64,000 nt of DNA. Origin: Glebionis coronaria. Lineage: Eukaryota > Streptophyta > Magnoliopsida > Asterales > Asteraceae. Under the pieces are notes generated by a model, which was given only the letters and a program-made list of their open reading frames with translations, did not search any database and was not told the DNA's origin. Made by a program: the position numbers and the translations under genes. The stretch covers positions 85,725,512-85,789,511 of the forward strand of contig CM046876.1 of the NCBI GenBank assembly GCA_025667525.1, in the 5' to 3' direction. Below, piece after piece: positions 1 through 11,894 of the stretch. The first letter of the stretch is position 1. Each line of letters starts with the position of its first letter.

Positions 1-1530
1 GCATCTCATTACACCACTCTATAAAGCCCTTAACTTAGTTTAGTCCATAATTCGTCCCGTTAACATTTAACCCAAAACAGTCTCGTTTTCACACTCCGTA
101 TTATGAGCCAAACGTCCACCAAACCTAAACCACATTCCTTGGAATGAAAACCCTATAAACTTATATGTGTTATCTAAAATCTCAGCCCTTTCCCCAACAT
201 GAAAGCTAATCTTAAGTCCCGGATATACAACTTATACATTCGCCTATCCATATTTTATCGATTTTGAACACATGAAATGTTTGTTATGACCAGAGGGTCT
301 TACCCTACCCTATTTGCTTAGCCCTTCTCCAGATCTTTTATTTAGTATATAATCTAAATCTCATGTTCATTTGAAGCTCAAATTATAACCCTAAGTACCC
401 CAAACAATTCAAAATAAGCTGTTTTTGACCCACTTTCCTACCTCCAATTTAGTTCTAGTTTCTTTCATTTGAAAGCTAATTCAATTACCTTTCCAGGGAC
501 ATAAGATTCGAAATTTAAAATTTTGTAAAACTCTAGATATGATCAAAACAATGGACGAAAAATTCTGCCCAATTTTAAAAAACGAATTTAAACATGATTA
601 AACCCTAATTACGATCATTAATCTTCATAATAACCAAAGTAATCAATTAATATGAGCCCTAATCTCAGTAATCTCAGAACTCACAAACCCTAATCCATCA
701 TAAGATCAATTTCATGATTAAATTAATTAAAATCATTAATAGAACAAGGGTTTTGAAGGTTTTACCTTTGAAATCAATGGAAGATCTTTATTTTTGAAAC
801 CCTAATTGGCCACCATTGTTGAATTTCCACTAGGATCTGTTATGGAGGTTAAAAATATGATTATTTTGGTTATGGGTTGGGTTTGGTTAAGTCCTAAAGG
901 TCCACTAATCCCATTACAAGTCCATTGGGTCTTTTTTGGGCTTTTCCTTCTTTCTTTCTTGCGTCGTCCAAACCGACCCCCTTTAATATTTTTTTTTCTT
1001 TTTACTGTTAATTAATGTATTAATAATATTACCTTAATTTACGTTAATTTATTTCAGCTCCAAAAACCTCCAAAACCTCAAAACCGTAAAACTAGTCAAA
1101 TTTACGCGTATACCGTAAAAGACGTAAAAATATAGAGTTTTATAAAAACTCTTAGAGTATGAAATAAACTATATAATTAAGTCCTAAATGACTTAAACCA
1201 TCCCGTATATTATTCCCGTGGCTAAATAGCTCATCCGAGACCCCTAAATACACAACCCTAAATCGTAAAAATACGATTTTCTATAATACATATACGTTTA
1301 CGTAAAACCACTAAATAACACAATCATATTTCATAGTCACTACTATGTGAGCTCATGAACATGAAAACGTCACACATCGTTTCACTCACATGGTACCCCG
1401 TACCCGAAAACGATATCCAAACCACACACTATTCACACCACATAACTCATAAACACATAAAGACACGTAATTCCACGAAATATGGACAAAATAAAACTAA
1501 GTGACGAACCTCAAAACTGTGGTTGTCACA
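1..1530 (-). repeat. Partial Ty3/gypsy-type LTR, diverged copy of the 7395-14538 family
   Basis: The block shares long stretches of diverged similarity with the right part of the LTRs at 7395-10012 and 11895-14538: the 'gagggtcttaccct' segment, 'gacctccaatttagttctag', the 'taaaactagtca' segment and the terminal 'gtggttgtcaca'. It ends at 1530 with that terminus. On the minus strand this is the LTR start, so the sequence runs off the left edge of the window. No purine tract or primer site follows; instead copia-derived sequence begins. This suggests a solo LTR or broken insertion into the copia element. The target duplication cannot be checked because the other end is outside the window. Confidence 0.75.
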
Positions 1531-3500
1531 ATCTCACCCTTAGCTCAATAGTGTGGAGTCAGCATTGGTAAGTAATTTAAATCTGAATACAATTCCTATT
1601 TCATTACCAATTTCTATCATTTGTCACTCTGAGTCTGCATCAGGGAATGATGTGTCAGCAAATACAATAGCTGAAGTTGACCCTGGCCTATCTGTTTCTA
1701 ATGATGTAGTCCCCCCAATAACATGGTCCTACTAAAGGAACCAAAAACATTATCATTGATCTTAACTTATCAGGGACTCTTTCTTAGGATCCATCAGGTA
1801 AAACCAACCCTGGTGGTGAAGGACTTGAAAGTGATCCTCACACCGGAGGTGATGCTCAGAAGACACCCAAGGAAGTGAATCTCATCACTGGCGTCAAGGT
1901 GGGACACTTTCCTTCATTTGTATTCAGCATGTCTAGTGATGATTTAGAGAATGAACTTGGGTTTAGTGAAAGAATTCCAGTCAACCTTGATGACAGTGAT
2001 GAAGAGACTACTGATGCAACACCAAAGCCACCATCCCCCAGATCTAAACAGGTAAAAGAATTAACAAATCAAGTGTTGGTGGCCAAACTGAAGGAAGAAG
2101 AGGTGCCTGCTGATACTAAAATCTCAACTCTTAAAGCAAGACCAATTCCTCCTTCTGCTTAACAAATCAAGGATGTCATCATTGCTGCTTTGAAGCCTCT
2201 AATCAAAGATGTGGCCACCACCACTTCTCTAAAGCAATAAATGTCATCTCTTATGGACTCCATCAACAGTGCCTCCATGGAGTTTCCACCAGAGTTCACA
2301 CCAGTGCCTGGCCAAGTTAATGCTTTATGTGACTCTCTGTCAAAGACTAAAGATAGAGTGGCGTTACTGGAGAAACAGAAGTTGACCTTATCTGATGAGA
2401 TTCAGTAGAAACTGAATGCGCTTGAAAATGTTCCAGCCATGCTGGCCAAGGTATCTGCTACTCTTGATCATATTTGTGGCCTCTTCCCTGCTGGTGGTTC
2501 ATCAGAGGCTGCTAGGCAGTCTTCTGCCGAGGGGGAGAAAAACACCATCCAATAGCTCTTTCAGAAACATGCCCAAAAGAAGGCTTAGAAACAACCTGTT
2601 GTCTATGAGTCACCATTTATTTACAAGAGCCTAACAAAGGGTAAGGGGGAGTCATAAGCCAAGAATGATCATGTGGATGGGTTGACCACAAGTGAAGAAA
2701 CAACTGATAGTGGCTCACCCCCCTCATACCCAAGAACAAAGGAGATTATACACTGAATGATCGACTGATCAAAGCTACAGTGGCTACTCAAGAAGAACTC
2801 AACAAAATATACAAGCTTCACGAAGAAGAAAAGCTAAGAAATCTAAAGCTGAGCTTGTATGAACAAATAGGGATAGCTGAACTGGAAAATCTATTCAAGA
2901 AGAAAATGTTATATGAAAAGTTTTGTATAACAAGGCTAAACAGAAGAAATCTCTCACCAATCACCAATGTTGATATGCTGACCAGCAGAGGTGATATTCA
3001 TCTCAAGTTCTATAGGGGTGATGGAACTGATGAGATCATTGAAAATTTCCAAGGAAAAGAACTTTCTTACACTGAGTGGACTGAAATGAGTGTGAAGATT
3101 GAGAAAAGGAAATCCAAGAGATGGGATGAAGTTCGCACCAGAATTGAGCACTTTATGAGAAATCATGAAAGACTGGGTGAGATTCTGAACATCATCACTC
3201 AAGTTTCTCTAGAGGATCAAGATCCTATACTTGAGCTGAACAAAAGAGCCAATCTGATACAACCTAGAGTGGGTGACATTTTTGTCACTAAAAAGAAATA
3301 TAAAGGCATTGTTCAGTTTCAAAATCATCTCCCTGGCCATGTACTAGACGAACCAGAACTGGGAATGATAATGTTCAATCATCGAGAACGTCAAGACTTT
3401 GTGGGCATAAGTGACCTCGATGAAATGAACAATGAACTTCTCTCGAATGTTCAAAGGATCTTTTTCTCTCAACATGGAGGTCCATGACGTACTGATGCTG
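1531..3500 (+). pseudogene. Decayed accessory (extra 3') ORF of a Ty1/copia element
   Basis: Open stretches separated by several stops lie in front of a polypurine tract and LTR. The longest, 2780-3487 (235 codons), is rich in charged residues and contains SPITNVDMLTSRG, PILELNKRANL and ELGMIMFNHRERQDFV. I recognise these as motifs of the extra ORF that follows pol in many daisy-family copia elements; this is recall, not a search. Upstream pieces at 1875-2162 and 2300-2640 are Ser/Thr/Lys-rich and coiled-coil-like ('TKDRVALLEKQKLTLSDEI'). In-frame stops near 2161, 2238, 2407 and 2556 show that the gene is dead. The 5' part is lost at the gypsy LTR junction (1530). Its normal function is unknown. 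The window's last ORF (63959) may be the start of a related gene. Confidence 0.65.
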
Positions 3501-3758
3501 CTAGAACCTTCAGCATGTGCTTACTTTCTATACTAGACCACATAAACTCAGATCCATCAATTCAGACTCCCATAATTAAAGTACTTAGGCCTAAGGAAAA
3601 CTGAATAATCATTTGTATTATTTTTGTTGTAATTTGTAATGTTTAATGAATAAATGATTATCTGATGTTTATAAGTAATTTATTGTTCAGTGCAAGTAAG
3701 AAGAAGTTGTTATGCTTACTTACTACTGACATTAGACGTAGGCTATTTGTATATCCAA

Positions 3759-3770
3759 ATAGGGGGAGAT
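3759..3770 (+). other. Polypurine tract of copia element
   Basis: The purine-rich run ATAGGGGGAGAT directly precedes the LTR start TGTTGGG at 3771. This is the plus-strand priming site expected upstream of a 3' LTR, and it fixes the element's orientation as plus. Confidence 0.8.
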
Positions 3771-4681
3771 TGTTGGGTTACTATTTACTAACCCTGAAGC
3801 AACTTTATGATTTAAATATAAAATCCCCCTAAGTGTTTCATGCTCAACAGTAAGGCCAGTCTACTAAAGGATGACCAGAGGAACAATGTTCCTTCTAAAG
3901 ACTTTGTAGCTGAAGGATGTTCAACATTCCTCTTCCAGTTAACTTATAAGACAAAGGAGTCTTTGCTTCAAATACTAGGCGGTCTAGTTGCTGAAGAACA
4001 AGTACTGAAGAAGATCTTTCAGTTTAGTTTGGTTTGACAATACCAAATTGAATGATGTCGATCTACTCTAGGATACTGAAGACTCTTCAGTATTCTGATG
4101 GTTTGCATTAGGCGGGAAAAGATAACTTAAATTCAAAGTAGGTTGCTTGTATACTTAGCTATAAGTACAACCTTTATCTTTTCTATAATAGTTTATTATG
4201 TACTTTGTACTGTTTATCCAACATGGGCATCAACCACCCACTGGATAAATCCATGCATTGAAACATGCAAATACAAACCCTAGTTTTACACTGCCTATAA
4301 AAGGAGTGTACTTTGAGAGAGAAAAGGTTAACCAATAAAAGAGTAGAAACTCTGGGAAAACCTTTCTCTCTCAATACCAACTAAACCATATAGCCAAGAA
4401 ACATATGAACGTTTAGATTAGAGCTTAGACTTTAACTTTGGTTATATGTTTAAGTAGAGGAGATCACAACCCATTGTCATTCAACCACTTTGTTATTTCG
4501 CAAACAAAGTGGGTTATAGATTCTTTATTTGATTCTAATAAAATTCTATACGTTGAAAGTTATTGGTATTGTTGTTTAATTGTTTATAGTTCTTATCTAT
4601 TGTTAAAATAACACACTTGATTCTTGGTAAAGAGTTATTACTTAAGGTTGATAAGTAATAACGATTTACAAGGGACCAACA
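3771..4681 (+). repeat. 3' LTR of Ty1/copia element (911 bp)
   Basis: The block starts TGTTGG and ends CCAACA, a perfect 6-bp terminal inverted repeat, and directly follows a polypurine tract. It contains a TATA box (TATAAAAG, 4296-4303) followed by a purine/pyrimidine-rich leader ('gagagagaaaagg'), as expected for the U3/R boundary. No 5' LTR partner lies in the window. Sequence after 4681 does not continue the element. The only long open frames inside (3840-4037 and 4183-4380) are chance ORFs. Confidence 0.8.
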
Positions 4682-5217
4682 AAATTTACTCCAAAACTAA
4701 GTTTTTTCATGTCATTATAAAACTTGTGAAGTTTTACAGCTGAGTCAAGCGTGTGATTCTGAGACGCATTTTCATCTCTAGTGATATCTTTGATATCTTT
4801 ATCTCTGCAACCAATAACTTATAATTTGAGAACTATGTCTTTTCAAGACTTTCTTGATACGGATTTATAAGGTATCAGATATTAACTTGGACACATTTAA
4901 GGTCCTCAACAACAACTTTGATGTGTTGAAGGTCTAAGAGAAGAACTTAGACATAGTCTGAGGTCATCCTTCCACATAAAATATTCACATCCATTATATT
5001 AAATTTTTCTTACAAAGTGAGTAAATCATATAAAATTTCTATTTGACAAGAAAGTCATTTATATGTTTCATTAATAAAGAAAATTTGATTGTTCACTTTT
5101 GAACAAGAACATGCTTAGTATTCCCTAGGATAAAACTTATGTTTATATAATATTCACGCCACTACATCTCTTTTTCCACACAGACGCTTAAAAGCTTCAA
5201 AAGGCTCCATTAGTGGG
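4682..5217. other. AT-rich spacer, no gene seen
   Basis: There is no open frame of note and no recognised repeat terminus. A short imperfect repetition occurs around 4890-4970 ('ggtcctcaacaacaactttgatgtg' against 'ggtctaagagaagaacttagac'). It is probably the flank into which the copia element at 3771-4681 inserted. Confidence 0.5.
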
Positions 5218-5355
5218 TGATGGAGGTGGTGGTGAATGTGGTGGTGGTTGTGAGGATAAGTGTGGGTATGTGTTGGTGGGTGGTTGTGAGGATAAGTGTG
5301 GGTATGTATTGGTGTGTGGTTGTGAGGAGAAGAGTGGGTAAGTGTTTGTGAGGAT
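5218..5355. repeat. GT-rich minisatellite
   Basis: About three to four imperfect units, about 35 bp each, are built on 'ggttgtgaggataagtgtgg', with 'gtatgtgttggtg' between them. The strand is strongly G/T biased. Non-coding. Confidence 0.75.
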
Positions 5356-5497
5356 AAGATCCATTTTATGGTAAAAAAGAGCTTTTAGATACGATGTATA
5401 TCGACTGCATGTCGTTGCTATAGGTTTTGGCCAAATTCAATAATTTTTTGTCAAAATCATCAATATAGTTTTCTCGTTTACTTAGATTTTACCACAA

Positions 5498-6125
5498 TCA
5501 TGTATATATATTTTGTCTCGACTTGTCCGTTTAATATCTCATGTATATTAATATCACCTCCACCCATCCTTATAATATCTTATGTATATAAATATCATTT
5601 AGACTCGTCAATTAATATCTCGTGTATATCAATATCATATCGTTACATTCCTTTAACATCACATGTTTATAAATATCATCGTGACTCATCTATTGAACCT
5701 AGTGTATATCAATATCATCTCGACTCATTCATTTAACATTTCATGTATATCGATATCATCTCAATACATTCTTTTAACATCTCATGTATATCAATATAAT
5801 CTCGACTCTTCCGTTTAAGATCTCATGTATATCAATATCCTCTTGACTCGTCCCTTTAACATCTCATGTATATCAATATCATTTATGCTCACCTGTTTAA
5901 CATGTCTTGTATATGAATATCTACTCAACTCATATGTTTAACATCTTATGTGTATGAATATCATCTCAGCTTATCCATTTAACAACTCATGTATAGCAAT
6001 ATCATCACGATTCATACGCTTAACATATTATGTATATAAATATCATCTAGACTCATCTGTTTAATATCACATGTGTATCAATATTATCATGACTTAGTCA
6101 TTTAACATCTTACGTATATCAATAT
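5498..6125. repeat. AT-rich minisatellite, ~40-bp unit, ~15 copies
   Basis: A roughly 40-41-bp unit is repeated about 15 times, with the core 'catgtatatcaatatcatct', then 'cgactcgtccgtttaacat'. Units differ at many positions, so the array is old. A 78-codon open frame inside (5500-5736) is only the translation of the repeat. Confidence 0.85.
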
Positions 6126-7394
6126 ATGATACTTGATTTGGAAAATATAAATATTGAGATTGAGGTTGAGGATGAGGATCAAGCATTTATGTTACTTATG
6201 TCATTGCCACTTTATTTTAAAAGCTTCATGAAAACATTATTCTGTAAAGGAAATCCTTAACAATTGAGCATGTTTTATAAACTCTCAATTAAATAGGGTT
6301 GAAGAAAAACACCGAAGTCATAAATAAAGAAATGAGTGAAAGGTTATACGTAAGGGAAAGGTCAGATCATTCAAGTAAAGCTCATTCTGGTGGAAGTTTC
6401 TGGTTCAAGTCAAAGGATGGAATGATAAAATTAAGTTCTTCGTATGTCATTCAAAAGATCATTTGAAGAGATATTGTCTAATGAAGAAGTCAAGTTGTTC
6501 CGTTTAGGAAGGGTAAACATGATTATGATTATGATTCTTCTGATAGTGAGGGAATCCCCTACTTTAAAGAATATTTGGTGGTAGTATTGAATGATAAGAT
6601 GATTGAATTGATAATGGATTCAGTAGGTTTTCTTGTATGACTTTAAGGTTTAATGGTGGCTTAGATCATTAGGTGATAACATGTCATGCACTATGACAGG
6701 GACATGGAAAGTAAAGATACAACTGCATGATAGATTAAACTTTATACTCGAAGATGTCAAGTATGTTCCAAGTTTAGAAATAAGTTTGATTTTATTGTTT
6801 ACTCTTGAAAAACGAAAGGTTATACTATGAAGGTTCACATGGGTAGAATCAAGGTGATCAAAGGTTGTCGGGTTATAATGACTAGGATCAGGAGACAAAA
6901 CCCTATGTATACTCTTGAAGCAAAAGTGATGACTTATAATGTACAACAACATAGGTGTTCAAAACAAGTTGGATTCAAACAACTTCGTTTTAAACAAGTT
7001 GGTGTTAAACAAGTTGTGTTCAAACAATTTGGACCTAGCATTAAACCCATAGTTCATGAAGTACAAGTTGATAAATGTGTTTGGTTTGAGGGGGATCTGA
7101 TGAAGCTCAAAATAATCGTGACATATGGGTTTTTCAGGTGTTGTAGTAGCTCAATGCCAGCTGGAGGGCAAGTAACTTGGAGAAAATAAAAATACAAAAT
7201 GTTTGGTAAATGAGCTGGAAAAGGTACACATGGGTATAAAGGGCGAGGTCAAACATTATGGTAACAAGAGTACCTGGTCAAGAGGGTGGATAGGATAATC
7301 TTGCTGAAAAAAGAAAGCAGATGAGTCTATGAAAGTTAATCTAGAAAGATTACTGAAGTGCAATGCCTAGTCGACATGACGGTCAGTAGTTCAA
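6126..7394 (+). pseudogene. Ty1/copia gag-protease fragment, decayed
   Basis: Broken open frames give, in order: a gag end (DEDQAFMLLMSLPLYFKSF), the spacer ERSDHSSKAHSGGSFWFKSK, a zinc-knuckle-like stretch (FFVCHSKDHLKRYCLMKKSS, C-x2-C-x4-H-x4-C changed in its spacing), a decayed protease region (VKIQLHD, followed by a VKYVP-like segment) and GRIKVIKGCRVIMTRIRRQN before the GAG-pre-integrase segment. After this comes a low-complexity KQVGF repeat. Stops and frameshifts occur throughout. The non-autonomous LTR element at 7395 interrupts it; the continuation is at 14539, where the TTCAA duplication and 'ggtttcaacac' match the uninterrupted relative at 16257-16270. Other copies are at 14880-15087 and 15500-16283. 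Confidence 0.8.
6958..7033 (+). repeat. 15-bp coding minisatellite (KQVGF repeats)
   Basis: There are five consecutive units close to 'aaacaagttggattc'. They translate to K-Q-(V/L)-(G/R/V)-(F/V) five times within the copia fragment. A shorter, more broken copy is at 15852-15935. In-frame expansion is the simplest explanation. Confidence 0.8.
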
Positions 7395-10012
7395 TGTCAC
7401 ACCCCACCATGGCGGAATATGGGGTGCGACGTATGGATATCATCACAACATGGCGTGTCAATAGAGATAACTATATGAAATAAGAATTGTCATAAAATGG
7501 TGACACAAAAGTCATGACAATATCTCATCAAATGCAGGAGTCTAGGTAAGTAGGTAACAGTCCTACCGCTTACCCAAGACAAACAAATAACATAACCAAA
7601 CAAATATATGTGTGCTACAGTATCACTTATTAAAAGAACAAATAAAAACTAAGAATGAAACGGGGATTCTCCTTCTATATGCATTCCTAAGCTTCTCCAA
7701 TCCTAGCCACTTATGTTCTCATGCTTAACCATAGTATCACCTGAAAGAGACACTAAAACACGTCAACATAAAGTTGGTGAGAGTCATAGGTTTAGACTCC
7801 AACGCTAAATCAATTACAAGCTGTGAATAACGAACACAAATACAATAACATATGGACAATGTGCTACAATTATGTATTAACAACTATCATTCAAGATCAA
7901 TCATTCCAAACCAAAATCCAAGGCTCCTACCTTGCCAAACAACATGGTACCATAGATGATCATACTATGTACCTATCCCAAGGCCATTACCTTGTCAAAC
8001 CACAAGGCCACTACCTTGTCAAACCACAAGGCCACTACCTTGTCAAACCACAATAACTGAGACGGCACGTGTCCCCCGATCCAAATCATACACAATCAAG
8101 AATCACATAGTAGTTAATCATATAATGTACACACAAGTCCATCTCAAATCACAAACACATTCACAGCATCAATTTAGAAAATAACTCAACACAGTGTCTC
8201 TTCCATCCCATCTGGAAGTCAAAATCAATATTAAACATGGGACTATGAAACTCACCTGATGGCTTCTTCACAAGTCCTCGCACTAGCAACAAGCTAACAA
8301 ACCAAAAACACGAAATCAATACACGAACCAATCACTAAGATGGCTCATCAACCTATGATGGACATCTAGTCTATTCCCGTATAATTACCTCATTGTTAAG
8401 CTCTAATCACCCCATTACCCTTCCTTAACAAGTCCCTAACTTGGTTAAGTTTAATAGCTATCCCGTTCATAATTTTACACAAAACAGTCCCAGTTTTAGG
8501 TCTCAAAACATTAAGTCAAACGTCCACTTAAACATACCCATGGTTTCTGTAAAAGGAATATTCACACTTTTATACATGTTAGCTAAAAGCTCCCACTTGC
8601 CCTAACCTTAAAGCTACTGTTAAGGCCCAGATATATGTGTATATATTTCTACCTATCCAGAATTCAATGATTTTAAACGTATGAAAAGTTCATTACCATT
8701 AGAGGGTCTTACCCTAAACCAAAATTTTAGCCCAAGTGCAGATCCTTACTACAATATATAAACCATCTCTCATGTTCGTGAGAAGATCCCAATGCAACCC
8801 TAAGTACCCCAAACAACCCAAAACTTAAAAAGAAAATAGGATGGATTCAAAACTGTTTTGACCTCTGACTGTTGTAACCTATTTTTGACCCACTTCCCGA
8901 CCTCCAATTTAGTTCTAGTTTCTTGATTTAGAAAGCCAACTCAATTACCTATCCAGGGCTAGTTTTATCGCATCTTGAATGTTCCTATAACTCGAGATAT
9001 GATCAAAACAATTGACTCAAAATTCTGCCCAGTTTTTAAAAACGGGTTTAACAAAATCAACCTCATTAATTAACCCTAATCCCTCTAATTACAAGCCCTG
9101 ATTTATGTAATCATCATATTATGATTAATACAACATTAATTTAATGTTTTTAAATTAAACCCTAACCAAATCCAGCATAAGATGATTAAAGAAATCATAA
9201 AAACAATTTAATTGAAAAGGGTTTGAAGATTTTAACTTAGATTTTTTTGGAAAACAAGATTTTTGATGAAGAACCCTAATTTTCTCCATGGATGTCGACC
9301 CATACTTGATCTCCAGGGATTTTATGAAGTGTTTTGATAAAAATAAGGCTTTCTATACTTTCCTAACGAGTCCTCGGCCCATATACAAAAGCCCGGTTCT
9401 CTTTTTCCCTTTTTCCCCTTTTCTTTTCTTTGGTGCGTCTAAACCGACCCAAACACCCCTAATTTCGTTTTTTTTCTATTTATTATTAATAGATGTATTA
9501 ATAACATTACCTTAATTTTTCTTAATTTATTTCCGCTCCTAAAGCCTCCAAAGCCTCAAAACCGTAAAACTAGTCAGTTTTTACGCGTTTTACCGTAAAA
9601 GACGTAAAATATACACTTTTAATAAAAATCTCAAATTTTGAAATAAACTTTATAAGTAAGTCCTAAATGACTTAAAACCATCCCGAAAAATATTCATATG
9701 ACTAATTACCTCATCCGAGACCTCTAAATGCTAAACCGTAAATCGTATAAAATAATACGATTTTCTATAATACATATACGTATACGTAAACACCAAAATA
9801 TCACCATTTCCTTTCATAGTCACAACTTGTGAGCTCATGAACATGAAATAACCGTTCCTCGATTTACTTATGAGTACTTCTATACTCATAAACGATAACC
9901 ACACCAACCTTAATCACTCAAAATAAACAGGTAATTACACAAATTAAGTAAGCACACATAAAATAACCTAAAAGTAAGACCAAGTGACAAACCCAAAACC
10001 ACGGTTGTCACA
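7395..10012 (-). repeat. 3' LTR of the non-autonomous element (2,618 bp)
   Basis: The plus strand reads TGTCACACCCC at the left end and GGTTGTCACA at the right end. It is collinear with 11895-14538 with scattered substitutions and small indels. It holds three copies of a 24-bp repeat where the other LTR has four. No coding capacity was seen; open frames such as 7823-8056 arise from the 24-bp repeat. Confidence 0.85.
7981..8052. repeat. 24-bp tandem repeat, 3 copies
   Basis: The unit is aggccactaccttgtcaaac plus caca. It is present three times in this LTR and four times at 12483-12578 in the partner LTR. The first unit here carries one substitution (cattac). Confidence 0.9.
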
Positions 10013-11894
10013 TCACTCCCTCCTAATAGAAATCTCGTCCCGAGATTCACTCCTAAACTCAAACTTTTTCTCAGCAAACAAACGAGGATGCATATCCCTG
10101 ATAAAACCTTCACGTTCAAACGTGAACTCAGTTTACACGAAAATAATCTCAACCAACAACACATGAGCCTTAACCGTCCACGAGGAAACTTATCAAAACC
10201 ATAAAGTTATGTAACCAACCTAACTAAATCTCGCAACTCATCAAACAAGAACCGTCTTGAAACCAAGTTAGGAGCCGTCACATAACTCAACGGGTTTAAA
10301 ACTGTCACACTGATTTCAGTCTTACTCATAAATACCATAAATCAAAACTCATCAAAATATAACCACGTATAATAAGGTCTAAAGAACTCTCAAATTACTT
10401 CCCAACTCATCTCTATGTTAACCCTCCAAGTGTTCATTACCGTAAAATACCCAAAACACGAGTTTAAACCATGTTATCCGAAAATTAACCTTGAACTCAA
10501 CACTTGTACAATTAATTCGACCAAACTACTGACTTCCAATTACGAAACTTTCTGAATATTTGAAAAGTAGGTTCCGAGTACATAATTTTAGGCTTTTTAA
10601 TCACCCAAAAACCTTTAAAAACGAATAAGTTATGACCAAAACGATTTTTCTCAAAATCTGCCTAGGCATTAGCGACAGTTTCTGACAGTTAGCGACATAT
10701 TTTGACAGTTTAGCGACAGTTTCTGCCTACTCCGATTTATACAAAAAAAAAAACGATTTTTAAACCCTAAAACCCCCCATTAATTACCAAAACTAGAACC
10801 TAATTTATTTTAATTCCAAAAAATTAAAACTCTATTAATTACATGATTTTAACATATTTCACTAAATAAGAACAAAATTTTTAACTTAAAAACAATAACT
10901 TTAGGTGATCAAAACCAAAATATTTTAAAATAACCGAGCCATGCTTATATGTTAAAGAATTTATATTTATTTGAAACATGATCCCGACACTTCCTTATTT
11001 CATCGACTACCAACAACTATTTTTTTTTCAATTTGCAAGTTCTATTTTTTTACCATGTATAACTCGAAACAAAAGACATCGTTACCCCAAAAAGAAATCT
11101 CCACCATCTCAAAATCCTTCACGCCAAAAGTACCTTACAAACAAACACGTGAAATGAGGACCCGAGAAATGCGCTACTACAGAAGTTGAACATGTCAAAG
11201 AGAAACGAGCGAGCAACCATCCCAAGAATACAACCGGTAAGTAGAAAATAATTTTACATACATAGGCATAAGCGTAAATACACTCAAATCCATCCAACAT
11301 ATACTATACACGCATGTATTAACTCTCTTTCATGCAATCATACTTGAAAGTCTAGTGGTGTTGTGGCACATATATAATTATGTAGGCCTCCATAATTATA
11401 CATGTTCCCTTTCACCAATGTACTCCCTCCTATGATGACACTTATAAGAAATTAATACTACACATAACACATAATCCAACAACTCACAAGCACATAACCA
11501 CACAAGATAAGATCCAAAACCCCATGTATTAAAATAACATAGCCAATGCACGAAACACATAAACTCGTAGTCCAGCTGAACCAGCGTAGACAAAATTCCA
11601 AATGTATAAAGAATATGAAAACATAATTAAGCGAAATCCAACAATGACTAGCGTATACGACCATGGTTCCACCCGCACTAATCAAAACTCGTAAAGAAAA
11701 TAACATGTAGTTAAGTATGAACCATAGTAGTTCATAACCTAACAAATACTACGAAAATAATATTCAAACACATCAACTACTATAAAATGCAGACATACTC
11801 CTATGACGCCTATATGTAGGGACCCTTAAGCTATAGACTAGGCTACGCGACTAGGCAACCTAATTCTCTATAACCATTATCTCTGATACCATTC
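10013..11894 (-). other. Internal region of the non-autonomous LTR element, no recognisable gene
   Basis: On the minus strand the region begins after the primer site and ends with 'aatctcgggacgagatttct' and a purine tract (rc of 10013-10030). I find no gag, protease, integrase or reverse transcriptase motif in any frame. The longest open frame (11458-11745, minus, 95 codons) is hydrophobic, Cys-rich and of chance-like composition. Near 10675-10725 there are three short repeats around 'ttagcgacagtttctg'. This is probably a template-only element. Confidence 0.65.
11880..11891 (-). other. Primer binding site (tRNA-iMet type)
   Basis: The minus-strand TGGTATCAGAGA lies three bases inside the 5' LTR and matches the usual plant TGGTATCAGAGC site apart from the last base. 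Confidence 0.85.

Noticed and set aside
5500..5736. 78-codon ORF over the minisatellite
   Set aside because: Pure repeat translation.
7981..8052. Regularly spaced repeats as a CRISPR array
   Set aside because: The units are directly adjacent without spacers, and the sequence is a plant nuclear genome.
7823..8056. 77-codon ORF with repeated GHYLVKPQ, also at 12325-12582
   Set aside because: It is the translation of the 24-bp repeat inside the LTRs; it has no other protein-like part and the copy number differs between the LTRs.
11458..11745. 95-codon hydrophobic ORF on the minus strand in the non-autonomous element
   Set aside because: Composition is that of AT-rich antisense sequence (many Cys, Trp, Leu); there is no family motif and overlapping ORFs lie in two frames.
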